From Mixophyes australis (Eukaryota; Chordata; Amphibia; Anura; Limnodynastidae): a DNA stretch of 64,000 nucleotides. Shown piece after piece: positions 11,905 through 22,551 of the stretch; positions within the stretch are counted from its first letter, which is position 1; every line of letters begins with the position of its first letter. The notes below the pieces were generated by a model, which was given only the letters and a program-made list of their open reading frames with translations, searched no databases and had not been told where the DNA came from. The position numbers and the translations under genes are program-made. The stretch lies in assembly GCA_036250195.1 (NCBI GenBank), contig JAVHZZ010000001.1:380725907-380789906 (forward strand), written 5' to 3'.

Positions 11905-12290
11905 CAGCCCCCCTATGCCACATAGTAGTGCCCCCAAAACAATGTTATGCCACATAGTGCCCCCAATGTTATGCCACCCAGTAGTGCCCCCAAATGTTAT
12001 GCCACATAGTGCCCCCAGTGTTATGCCACAGTGCCCCAAATGTTATGCCACATAGTGCCCCCAATGTTATGCCACATAGTGCCCCAAATGTTATGCCACA
12101 GTGCCCCCAATGGTATGCCACATAGTGCCCAAAATGTTATGCCACATAGTGCCCCAAATGTTATGCCACATAGTGCCGCCAATGTTATGCCACATAGTGC
12201 CCCAAATGTTATGCCACATAGTGCCCCCAATGTTATGCCACATAGTGCCCCCAATGTTATGCCACATAGTGCCCCCAATGTTATGCCACA
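11905..12290. repeat. 24-bp minisatellite, about 15 copies
   Basis: The unit CACATAGTGCCCCCAATG plus TTATGC repeats with small variants. Because 24 is a multiple of three, open frames of eight-residue repeats appear on both strands (12021-12388); these are artefacts. Confidence 0.92.
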
Positions 12291-12554
12291 AATGGTTAAA
12301 AAATATACTTACTGATATCTTGCTTGCTGCAGGCTCTCTGCTCCTTCTTTCTTCTTCATCGGCGGTGGCAGGTGGGAACATCAGCTGACAGGGGGAGGAG
12401 TCGGGTCACATGATCGCAGCTGCGATCGCAATTGAGCAGCGGGGACGCCGGGTTCTCGTGGGGTCCTCCAGGTAAGCTCCGCCCACGGGTAAAAGGGGGT
12501 GTGGCCATAAGGTAGGTGGTTTTACCGGTAGCCCGCTGGGCCAGTCCAACCCTG

Positions 12555-12562
12555 CCCATAAC
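12555..12562. repeat. 8-bp target duplication, right (CCCATAAC)
   Basis: Exact copy of 10939-10946, following the hAT right end AACCCTG. Confidence 0.9.
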
Positions 12563-13016
12563 AGTGTATGGGCTGCTCAGTAAATCTATGTACCAACAGC
12601 CGAATTGAAAAAAAAAACCATGGCAATGTTTATGTTAATGTTCAATTAACATAATTGAAAAATTTCACTGAAACAGTTCTGCTCTGAAGAGCAGAGCTGC
12701 ACAGCACATGTGTGGAGGGATCATGTGATCCCTCCCTGTCACATGTCTCAGGTTCTTTTATTCAGGAATCTCTGTGCGCATGCCTTGAGGTTACTGGTCA
12801 GCGCATGCACACAGGGATTTAAAGAGGGTACTACGTCACGAGCAGCATTGCACAGGGAGGAGAAGAGAAGACTCAAGTGAAAGGTGAGTGTTTTTCAGAA
12901 TGGCTGTTCCTGTGTTGATTTTTTAATAAATATGAGAAATCTTTCAATCCGCATCTATGCGATGAGGATTGAAAAGTTTCATTCATATTTTGCGGTGCTT
13001 TGTAAATAGACCCCAC

Positions 13017-13866
13017 TATGAGATAAATAGTTATTTTAGATCTATCAGATAGAAATGCTATACCATATATATTATATGTGATATTTTTTCTGTGCTTTGA
13101 CCATTTAGTTGCTGGTAAACTATGTACATGTTGGGCCTGGTTCCTCTTTGGACGGTAGTCCTATTGCATGCCATATGTTAAGTGCAATTGCTCTGCACAT
13201 GCTTAAAAGCAGACCTTACACCAATGAATGCAATTGCATGCTTTTACACCTGACACCACTCATCGCAGCAAATAACATTGTAAGATTATGACAGGTGGAC
13301 ACCACTGTGCAATTTTTATAAAAAAAAATGCTGACTGCTTGCTTGAAAGAAGTAGGTGAAACTTGATTTCATGTTTATTGTATACTGCTTTTTAAAATAG
13401 ATATTTTTGGACACATAATATTAAAAAGTTTGCTTATTTGGATGGAACAAGCTTTGTTAGCTGGAAGTATGTTTTGTCAATATTGTATAATTTCAAAGGG
13501 GACCCAAAAATCTGCATGCATGAGGGAATTTTTTCACACTATTGCTATCTGAAGGGTTCTAGGGGTGGAAATGACAGAGGTTGCTGGTCAGGAGGAAGAT
13601 GATGTTGATCCTAGTCCTAGTAAGTACCTTTTGGGTTTGAATAAAATGTAGTGCATACAATAAAAGTACAAATAACCAAGGAAACCCTTATTTTTAAAAA
13701 AAAATTGTGTAATTAGTGGAACAAACAACAAAAATAGGGACACAAACAAATACAAGTGAATAGAAACAAATTCCTTTTGATTTGCGCCCCCGCTTGCTCC
13801 CTGGCCCAACATTCTGCTTCTGAGTCACCTGAGCAGCAGGTGCCAGATGGATAGGAAGGGCAATAG
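13017..13866. other. AT-rich DNA, nothing recognised
   Basis: No gene or repeat is supported. Short open frames here lack any domain. Confidence 0.4.
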
Positions 13867-14037
13867 ATGCTACAGGGGCAGGAGGGACAATATTTACCAT
13901 AGGGGCAGGAGGGGTAACAGATGCCACAGGGGCAAGAGGGGCAACAGGTGCTAGAGGGGCAAGAAGGGAAACAGGTGGCACAGGGGCAAAAGAGGAAAGC
14001 AGGTCAACAGGGGCAGGAGGATAAACAGGTCTGCAGA
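13867..14037. repeat. G-rich minisatellite of about 30-bp units, about 6 copies
   Basis: Diverged copies of an AGGGGCAGGAGGGGTAACAG-type unit followed by TGCCAC. It sits just upstream of an LTR 3' end and may belong to that LTR, as minisatellites often occur in U3, but this is an inference. Confidence 0.7.
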
Positions 14038-14204
14038 GGATGAGAGAAAGACATTACCCCTGCAGAGGAAGGTTGAGTGCACACTGCTGTGAGAGAGAGA
14101 TGAGGGTGAGCTAGAGAGCCACCATTTTGGATGTGACTGCCCCATTAATATTCTGTCCATGCAGAAGGAGAGAGACAGGAGATGTAAATAGAAACTGCAC
14201 ATTT

Positions 14205-14455
14205 AAGAATGTGGCTGGAGTGAAGGAGTGTAAATAAAGAGTTAATTTTGCAATATACATAGATGGCCTGGTGCCCGCATTATTGAGACATCTGATTGCA
14301 CTGCACCACCAAGTTACATCATCTTCAAGGAGACTCTGCATGTGCGGGGACCCTCTGATCATCTACATCCACGCCAGGAGCTAGCCAGGGCTGAGAAGGA
14401 GGTGCACTGACTAACCTGTGCACCTCAATATTACACACAGTAACACGGGGTTACA
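14205..14455 (+). mobile_element. 3' part of an LTR, same family as 35311-36354
   Basis: It aligns with 36110-36354: GTGTAAATAAAGAGTT (with a polyadenylation signal AATAAA), the GTGCCCGCATTATTG/GCGCCCAAATTATTG block, GCATGTGCGGGGACC, CTAGCCAGGGC, GAGAAGGAGGTGCACTG, and the terminal GGGGTTACA. The 5' part and its TGTAAC start were not found, so the copy is truncated or diverged on the left. Confidence 0.75.
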
Positions 14456-15347
14456 TGTGTTATTGGAGAAGGTTACTGTGGTAGGAGTGATATAATCTAA
14501 ATCACTGTATGTTAAAGAATACCTTGGTATGATAAAATGTTCACACATTTCAATATCTTAAATTCACTATTGATATCTTTACTATAAGCAAGTAGATATA
14601 TTTAGCAAATAATTTAGTAACATTACTTTCATTTATTACCAATTATTTACTTTTCATGTTTAAAAAAAAATAAAAAATTCACCAGTGCATATTTTTCATT
14701 TTTGCTTACTGACAACTCATTTCAATGTGCTGAGGATTGTTTGTTTTCCCTAGTGTGATTGCTCAGAAAAAACAGACTTATCTTTGTTAATGGTGCTAAA
14801 CAATGCAGAACTTCATTGATATTTAATAGACAGCATACTCGAAACTAAACCATGAACGTACATATTTTTGTTATCAGCAGATGTTCAGCTAAAAAGAAAG
14901 GAATACAAAACTGTATAGAGTACTTGATTTGAACATTTAGTGTAAAGCAGAACAATCCCAGTAGCAGATGGTTAGCAGGCTGTTTTACAATGAAAATAAA
15001 GGAGATAAACACTGTATCTCATGAAATATTGCCTGAATTTACTATTGTGAAATATAAACTTTCTATAAACTCTATAAACAATTACAAATATGCTGAAAAA
15101 GACACCTGTGGAATTTAAATAACCTCTATTTATCTATCTAAACGCCCCTCTCTAGACATGCCGATTTATTGTGGTTTTTGTCAAACTTTTATTGAATGAT
15201 TTATACCAAAAAACTTATAGGGACCAGCATTTGGAAATTATAAGACACGCTTTGACAGAATTGCAGCTGATGGACAACTTTCTAATAATGGGGATTGTTT
15301 CTTGGCCTTAAGTTAAATATTAATAGGAAGCTAACAAATAACTCCTG
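14456..15347. other. AT-rich DNA, nothing recognised
   Basis: No gene or repeat that I can support. Confidence 0.4.
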
Positions 15348-15513
15348 GGTGTAAATTTAAAAGTTTGAAAAAGTGGAGTTGTTGCCTATAGCAACCAATC
15401 ACATTCTAGTTATCATTTATTTAGTGCATTCTACAAAATGACAGCTAGAATCTGATTGGTTGCTACAGGCATCATCTTCCCTTTTTCAAACTCATAGCTT
15501 GAGAAATTTTAGG
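15348..15513. mobile_element. Palindromic MITE, family A, copy 3
   Basis: The arms carry GTTTGAAAAAGTGGAG, TTGCCTATAGCAACCAATCA and their complements around ATTTATTTAGTGCATT. The outer ends are degraded. It lies immediately before the fossil Penelope-like fragment. Confidence 0.8.
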
Positions 15514-15529
15514 CCAGGACACTTAATGT

Positions 15530-16630
15530 TGCCAAAAAGTGTGTTTCAATCTATTGATTGGTTTCAAACAGAAATTGAATTATATGCCGCTGACATTATA
15601 CTTAAACACATTAATGAGAGTTTTATTCACTGATTTTCCCATAATACAAACTTCTTATCTAATACCTAAAATTAACAAGAATTTAACTAACCAACCTGGA
15701 TGTTCTATAGTCAAGAGAATCAAAAAAATTTTGTTGGTTCATCTTTTTAATAAAAAAGTAACACCTGAGTTATAAACTTTCCTTTGTCAAACATTCTAGT
15801 TACATTTTTGCAAATGTATTAAAATGTATCTTTCATTAGATATATCAATTGGTTGAGTAATTGTGTGACATGAATAGTGCATAAGAGCTTTGTCTTAATT
15901 TATACATATGACATAATTAGCTGATGATTTGATTGACCGAAATGAGCATTTTTTTGCCTTTGCACTAACCTACACTTTGTTTTAAAATTCAGCTACTCAT
16001 ATTATATTCAGACATGAGGCGTTCCGATGAGTGCCTCTTGTACCCATCTTATGCCAATTTATTTTTAGTTCTGTGAATATTAGAGGTCGTGGTATCTGGT
16101 GACATCAGAGAATATGACCAGGTACTATTAGGGTTGTGGTATATCAATAACGTGTTTTTTACATTGTGGCTTTTAGTGCTAATATCAAGGCCTTCAATCT
16201 TAATGTTAGACATGTCAAGTTAACAGTAAAATATTGTCACAGAGAAATTGATTTTCTGGATATTTGTTTCCTTGAAGAAAGAGATAGCATTCTGAGAACT
16301 GATGTTTATTGTAAGAACTTTTCTTATAATAGCTTACTCTATGCAGACATCTCATATCCCCAGACTAATGGTGATATGGCAGTTGGATGAACTTTTATCC
16401 TTAGAGGGTTTTGTTCCATAAATTCATAATATTCCAATCAGGTAAAAAGGTTTAAAGTATGGAATTATTTTAATGAAAAAATCTTTCAAAACTTGATATA
16501 TATAATGCCACTTGTAATAACTTAAATAAAGAAAAGTATTAACATAAGAATAAAAGGATAGCAAAAGCCAAAGAAAGGTGGGAAATGGAAATGATTTCCT
16601 ATGCATTTAAAGGCTAAGATAAATTTGATC
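15530..16630 (+). pseudogene. Fossil Penelope-like reverse transcriptase fragment
   Basis: Disordered open frames show, in the right order, segments like those of Penelope-like RTs. About 15655-15710 encodes YLIPKINKNLTNQPG, matching the YLLPKIHK...PPGRPI region. About 16012-16070 encodes PSYANLFL after a frameshift from a GVPMSAS-like segment. About 16138-16160 gives a degraded WYINNVFF where the intact element has YIDD. About 16238-16290 encodes REIDFLDICFLEE, matching the FLDLEIF motif. The YIDD aspartates are lost and there are several stops and frameshifts. It is much older than the element at 47443-49911 and represents a separate insertion. Confidence 0.7.
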
Positions 16631-16794
16631 TGTCACAATTAATAGTGAGAGGGATTGGTGATCTTGATTGTAAACCATACAATGGTAATATTAAAATTGT
16701 TTAAGAGAAGAGTATTGATAGATAGTCCACTCAGGAGCAACTACATCTCATGGTTTACACAGATCTCTCAATTTTGTGACTTTTTTTTAAATTG

Positions 16795-17035
16795 TATTGC
16801 CAGTGGGTCTGACGGCTGTAATGCCGGCAAGATGGTTGGCAGGTCCACTGGCTGTCGCTGGCACTGCCCTTTGTATGTTGACATTGTGACACTCAACATT
16901 ACTACTGTCAACAGTCACAATGTCAACATTTTAAACATGTCGAGAGAATGAATCTGTCGACAGTCAGACTGTTGAAATATTGATGTCGATAGTCTGACTG
17001 TCAACAGATTCACCATTGCCATATCGTACCCAACC
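16795..17035. mobile_element. MITE family D, copy 1, with TGTCGACAGTC palindromes
   Basis: It contains the inverted pair TGTCGACAGTCAGACT and AGTCTGACTGTCAACA (about 16957-17007), the pair GCCAGTGG/CCACTGGC (16799-16851), and the right end ATATCGTACCCAACCC. The TTGACATTGTGAC motifs tie it to the longer element at 37664-38330. Left limit is approximate. Confidence 0.6.
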
Positions 17036-18316
17036 CAATAATAACTAATATTTGCTTGGAAATGTATTTGTTCTGTCAGTGAACACATAATATTTGTATT
17101 TATTTTTTTTACATGCGTTTTAAATAATTAATTTAAGTTTACTATTTATTCGTTCAGTTTCATTATAGTCATCAACATTTTTGCGATGTGTTCATTATTT
17201 TATAATAATTTATTTAATTTCTATATTAGGTAAAGTGGTCTACACCTTTTTTGTATATCACAGTGGTATAAATGTAGTGTTATTTTATAATTATAGTACT
17301 TATAATGAATGCACAGTCTCATATTGATAATACATATTTAAATTTGCACATTGCAATTCTCATTCCAGTATTATTTCACTTTACCATAACACATTTAAAA
17401 TGTCTGGTGCACTATATGTGAAAAATATGCTCCCATTTTTAACTATACGACGGTCACAATGATTTGCACATGCCTTCCTAGGTGAGCCATTGTCAACAGA
17501 TACAACATGCTTGATACATCAATGCACGTTCCTGCTGATTTTAAGAGTATTGTACCATATATCACTTTGTACATGTCCAGAACCTGAATGTACGCCAGTA
17601 AATGAAGCCCTGTTCCATGCGTCACCTAGGGGTCTAGTCTAAGTCCTCACTGATAGCTCTGAACCTGACAGCTTAATACCCACATCATCTAATGTAGCTT
17701 CGAACCATCCTCCAGCATACACTTGCACACAATCATCTCTTTAGACACCACTTATATATGACCCATGGAGGGAGATTACTGTGGTGGCATTTTGTGAAGA
17801 GAGTATGAAGGGGTTGAGAGATTTATGTAGAGAGATGTTTCATTTTGGAGACCTTTCCTTTCTTAAGAGGTATATTTGTTTTTTATATGTTTGTCATGAA
17901 CTGCACACTAATGTAAATGGTTTAAACTGTATTTGTTGAAAATTGTGAGTTCATACAGTTATACCGTAGCAATGTGCCACATTTCCAATGCTTCTGTTTT
18001 AAAATGTTATGTGCCTGTTGAATAATTTTTCACGTGCTTGGGTACATTAGCATTGTGTTGTTTTATATTTGTGTATATTTATCCAAGGCTTGGCTGTGTA
18101 TTCTGTTATTATATGCCTATGTAACATGCACATTGTTTTTGTTTATTTTTAACACATTTTAATAAAATGTTTTATGTTAATATGTTATATACTTTTTTCC
18201 CACCAGATATATTATGAGCCTGGCTAGGCCACCTGTAGGTGTAATAATGTTTTAACTCTTTAATGTACTGTACATGCAGGCTGTAAAGGTTGCAATGCAT
18301 GAAGTAATGTATTTAT
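17036..18316. other. AT-rich DNA, nothing recognised
   Basis: No gene or repeat supported; several AATAAA-like and poly-T stretches only. Confidence 0.4.
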
Positions 18317-18349
18317 TTGCACCCTTCATCCATCGTTCTCACATTTAGC

Positions 18350-18570
18350 CAGACATGGATATGGAGAAGGTCCTGCAAGAGGAGGGCAACAGGCGCCAAG
18401 CCCTCTGAAACCAGCAAGTGGTCCACAGTTGCTGGCTCAGGGAGCGTGTCTTCAGGTCACGTGTCAGCCTTTTTGGGATGTCAGATGCTGAGGTGGTCCG
18501 TCACTATCGGCTCCTGCCTCATGTCACCATGTACACCCTGTGCATTGTGCCCCAATTTACGTGAGTTTTT
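18350..18570 (+). pseudogene. Possible Harbinger (PIF) transposase relic
   Basis: Part of this stretch, in the frame covering about 18450-18560, reads GMSDAEVVRHYRL followed by a threonine-methionine-tyrosine segment. This resembles the N-terminal part of Harbinger nucleases, which have a conserved arginine-rich, RYR-type helix. There is a stop upstream and no continuation of the nuclease after 18562. The hit is short, so the assignment is tentative. Confidence 0.3.
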
Positions 18571-21068
18571 AAAAAACTGCACACAGCAATTATTTTATAT
18601 GCCTTAATGAATCAGGCCCTGGTTTGAGGAGTAATGTTTACATATTATAAACACCTACAAAATCAGGCCAAATTTCATATTTTGCAATACATTTTTATTT
18701 CTAAATCCACACAAGTGGATAATATCACACTGTTTTTTGTGGACTTGTAGAGCTGTCTTTTGATAGTGCATTCAATATATTGTTTCATTTTATTTTATGA
18801 GCATTATATAGAGAAAAATATAGTCTGAAAAAGATACAAACTACACAATGTAATAAACTCATATGAGCAAATTTTTAGATTTAGATAAAAAAGGGAAAGG
18901 TGCTCCAGGGGTGGGTCAGACTAAAGAAATGCCCCTTGTTTATTTGTGCAAAACCTCCTAAATTTACTACTAGCCTGAGTTCAGCTTGCTCAACATAAGG
19001 GTGGAAGATAAAGGGTCTGAAGCAGCATTGTTAAAAAATGGGCATAAATGAATCTTAGCAAGAGCAGATTAAAACAGTCCATTTCCACCCATATACCGAG
19101 CTGTACACAACTTGAGATGCATCTGCATCAGCATCGGCACCATATGCGCCTGGTTTACGAAAAGTAACCATCTGCATTTAGTTGCACCTACCCTCTAACA
19201 GGTGCAAAATATGCACTTCCTAACAGGAGTATATGCATTTTTACATAGCTCTATAGGTAACCCATTTGCATAAATATGCATAAGTGTGAGCCAACTTTCT
19301 GGGCATGCGCATCTCGATAACACACAGGATATGGTACGCAAACTGGGATACTTCTACTCTTTATCAGCCCCATTTGCTTAGGACATTGAGAGGACAGGTA
19401 TGTGCCCCATTTGTGCTCTCCGTTTCTTGCTGTGACAAGAGGAGAGAGCAGAGCGGTGCATGCTGGGTGAGTCTTTGTCTTATGATCAGATGCAGGAGGA
19501 GGATGAAGTGCACGCTGGCATACAGGGGTGTTGACTGTTTGAAACAGTAGTTGATTGAAATTTTCCTAGAGAGAGAGTCTGAGGAAAACTGTGGGAGAGA
19601 CAGAGTAGACATAAAAATTTAAGGAACAGAAAATAAAAAAAAGATTAACTAATATTTATAATTTAATATTGCTTGGTTATTGGGTTAAATAAGGTTAGCA
19701 AGAAAACATATTACAGAATACACCTAAAGGGTTACCAATACAAGTAGATGGATCACCTAAGGAGTCGGTTTTTAAATAAGGATAACATTACAGTGTGAAG
19801 AATTAAAATATTTAACAAGACTTGTATATAAGAGGTGTTAGTATAGTGAATCTTCATTCCAGCTACTGGAGTGCAGAAGAATATTACAGATAGTAAAAAA
19901 AAATCTTCCTATTTTTAAAAGTGCTGTGTTAACTCCAGGCTGCTTTTGGGCGGGGGGAGGGGGGGGGAGGGGGGGGGGTAACAGACCTTCTGCCTGTGTG
20001 GCATGGCTGATGTTTCCCTCTTTTTTGACTGTAAAAATAAAAAGAAGACAGAGCAATATTAAAGAAGAGAAGAACACAGCTAGATTAAGGCATTAATTTA
20101 GTTGCTTAAAGGTCCCATCCATTACCAGATTCTTTGTTACATCAGCAGTTTATTCACCTCTTCCCGTAATCAGCCGCGATCTCATCTGCAATTGCTAGTT
20201 TCTGTGTGCTATGACCCATTGAACTATTAATGAAAGTCTGACATCTATGGGATATTCACGTATTTGTGCTCGATGTTACTCAAGAAAAATGCACCAAGTG
20301 CCACATGGTGTAATATTTATTTTTAAAAGCATTTACTAATGTTCCTTTCTTCTTTTTATTTTTTTAATTATGTTTTACTAAATACCTATAAAAGAAATAA
20401 ATGAAAATAAGCATTGCTTTTTCTAGTTAACAGGCACTGTCTGAGATGGGGGGCAGGGAGGTATCTGCCTCCCTGGGTCGGTCCTATAGTGGGCTACCTT
20501 GGGCTGGTTCACTGGACTACCTGCATTTTTTTTGCTTTAAAATGTTCCTAATAGGCTGCAGAGCTGAGTCTCTCTCCCTGGGCTAAAATTTGCAAGCCAG
20601 ACCTTTGCGGTTAAGCATAGCACTATAGTGCAGCTGATATAGGTGATTGGTCTAATAATGTGTGACCTGAAAATGACCAATAAAAATGGATCAGATCATT
20701 ATTGAGCATGTTTGCAAATGCGGTTAGAAGGTGACTGGCCTCATTGCGGACATCTTTCTGTGGCCTCATTTCCAAGTCCCAATTATGGTGAGAGTTTCAA
20801 AATTGGATTATTAGACTGAAACATTACAGTCAAATGTACTAATTGAAATGTGCCCTGCTTTGTTTTACAATTTTGTTACCTACTTCTCTTTGAAGTGGTG
20901 TATTATTTTATTGTATGCTTGGCTATGTTACTATATGTTTGACATAATGTTTCTGACATGCTACAAATAACATTTATTTGGACCATGATTTCCAAAGTTG
21001 TTTCATTTTCTTACTGTAGCAACCAGTTAGTCTGCCATGCTTATTAAAATAAATTTTGATGGGTAACA
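18571..21068. other. Mostly unassigned DNA with small repeat relics
   Basis: 18600-18620 has a CCTTAATGAATCAGGCCC end typical of the B/E MITEs. About 20440-20600 has a CTCCCTGGGTCGGTCC-type, hAT-end-like relic with a GGGAGGTATCTGCCTCCC hairpin. No gene recognised. Confidence 0.4.
19949..19979 (+). repeat. G-run cluster (quadruplex-prone)
   Basis: Four or more runs of 4-10 guanines lie within about 30 bases, fitting the G3+N1-7 pattern for a G-quadruplex on the + strand. Confidence 0.8.
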
Positions 21069-21076
21069 CAATAAAC
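21069..21076. repeat. 8-bp target duplication, left (CAATAAAC)
   Basis: Exact copy of 26631-26638; the two flank the hAT element ends TAGAGATGG and CCATCTCTA. Confidence 0.95.
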
Positions 21077-21256
21077 TAGAGATGGGCGGGTCCGGTTCTC
21101 CGAGAACCGAACCCACCCGAACTTTGGGTATCCGAGTACCGAGCTGAGCAGCTCGGTACTCTCCCGCCCATTCCGAATCCAAATCGAGGCCGAACGTCAT
21201 TGTGACGTTGTCGGATCTCGGGACTCGGTTCTCGCGATACTTCAACTTTATAAATA
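21077..21256 (+). promoter_or_regulatory. hAT left end: subterminal palindromes and TATA box
   Basis: Three perfect inverted repeats follow the terminal repeat: CGGTTCT/AGAACCG (21093-21109), AGTACCGAGCTG/CAGCTCGGTACT (21135-21160, two-base spacer) and AACGTCA/TGACGTT (21193-21209). A TATAAATA box sits at 21249-21256, so transcription probably starts near 21280. The palindromes are candidate transposase-binding or regulatory sites; this is an inference. Confidence 0.7.
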
Positions 21257-21420
21257 CACGCCTCCACAGCAATCCATCGCCATTTGACAGAGGGAGAGAG
21301 CAGGGTGTAGTCATAGGCTAATTAGAGCAGGGACAGAGAATACAATATTGTTCTTGCAATTGCTCTAACCAAAATCGCTAGTGCAGAGAGGAGGATAGAG
21401 GTTTATTATTTTTTCTTCAT

Positions 21421-22543
21421 ATTTGGCACTCCCCAGCGCTTTTGGGGTGTCCCCCATAATTGTGCATTAATATTTCTGGCTGTCAAAAGTCATATCTGTC
21501 AGCAGTATCTACTAAATAATTTGTAGCACACCTCAGTGCTTTTGGGGTGTCCTCCCTAATTGTGCATTAATATTTCTGGCTGTCAAAAGTCATATCTGTC
21601 AGCAGTATCTACTAAATAATTTTTAGCACTCCTCAGTGTTTTTGGGGTGTCCTCCCTAATTGTGCATTAATATTTCTGGCTGTCAAAAGTCATATCTGTC
21701 AGCAGTATCTACTAAATAATTTTTAGCACTCCTCAGTGTTTTTGGGGTGTCCTCCCTAATTGTGCATTAATATTTCTGGCTGTCAAAAGTCATATCTGTC
21801 AGCAGTATCTACTAAATAATTTTTAGCACTCCTCAGTGTTTTTGGGGTGTCCTCCCTAATTGTGCATTAATATTTCTGGCTGTCAAAAGTCATATCTGTC
21901 AGCAGTATCTACTAAATAATTTTTAGCACTCCTCAGTGTTTTTGGGGTGTCCTCCCTAATTGTGCATTAATATTTCTGGCTGTCAAAAGTCATATCTGTC
22001 AGCAGTATCTACTAAATAATTTTTAGCACTCCTCAGTGTTTTTGGGGTGTCCTCCCTAATTGTGCATTAATATTTCTGGCTGTCAAAAGTCATATCTGTC
22101 AGCAGTATCTACTAAATAATTTTTAGCACTCCTCAGTGTTTTTGGGGTGTCCTCCCTAATTGTGCATTAATATTTCTGGCTGTCAAAAGTCATTTCTGTC
22201 AGCAGTATCTACTAAATAATTTTTAGCACTCCTCAGTGTTTTTGGGGTGTCCTCCCTAATTGTGCATTAATATTTCTGGCTGTCAAAAGTCATATCTGTC
22301 AGCAGTATCTACTAAATAATTTTTAGCACTCCTCAGTGTTTTTGGGGTGTCCTCCCTAATTGTGCATTAATATTTCTGGCTGTCAAAAGTCATATCTGTC
22401 AGCAGTATCTACTAAATAATTTTTAGCACTCCTCAGTGTTTTTGGGGTGTCCTCCCTAATTGTGCATTAATATTTCTGGCTGTCAAAAGTCATAACTGTC
22501 AGCAGAATCTACTAAATAATTTTTAGCACTCCCCAGTGGTTTG
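21421..22543 (+). repeat. 100-bp tandem array in the hAT leader, 11 full units
   Basis: Units start at 21421, 21521, 21621 and every 100 bp to 22421, then a 23-bp partial unit. Each begins TTTTAGCACTCCTCAGTG and ends with ATCTACTAAATAAT. The first two and the last are diverged; the middle ones are almost identical, as expected from recent unequal exchange or replication slippage. The array ends nine bases before the transposase ATG. Confidence 0.97.
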
Positions 22544-22551
22544 CGCTCAGA

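Larger units (their letters stand above)
10947..12554. mobile_element. Non-autonomous hAT element (1,608 bp) with perfect 8-bp target duplication
   Basis: It begins CAGTGTCGGACTGGGGC and ends GGGCCAGTCCAACCCTG, imperfect inverted repeats. Both sides are flanked by CCCATAAC, the 8-bp duplication expected for hAT. No transposase is encoded; the interior holds a smaller MITE (11195-11329), TTAAATAATTAG-type diverged repeats at 11500-11800 and a 24-bp minisatellite (11905-12290). A reverse-oriented end fragment of the same family lies at about 31100-31263. Confidence 0.9.
10804..13016. mobile_element. Outer MITE-like element interrupted by a 1.6-kb hAT
   Basis: The outer ends are inverted: CACTGGGGCCTATTTATTAAA on the left and TTTGTAAATAGACCCCACT on the right. 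The two arms next to the inner insertion are also complementary (TTTACTGAGCAGTCC and GGGCTGCTCAGTAAA), as expected for a palindromic element split in its middle. Removing 10947-12554 and one target duplication leaves about 600 bp. Confidence 0.6.

Noticed and set aside
12021..12388. Four overlapping open frames with eight-residue repeats on both strands
   Set aside because: They are translations of a 24-bp minisatellite inside a non-autonomous hAT.
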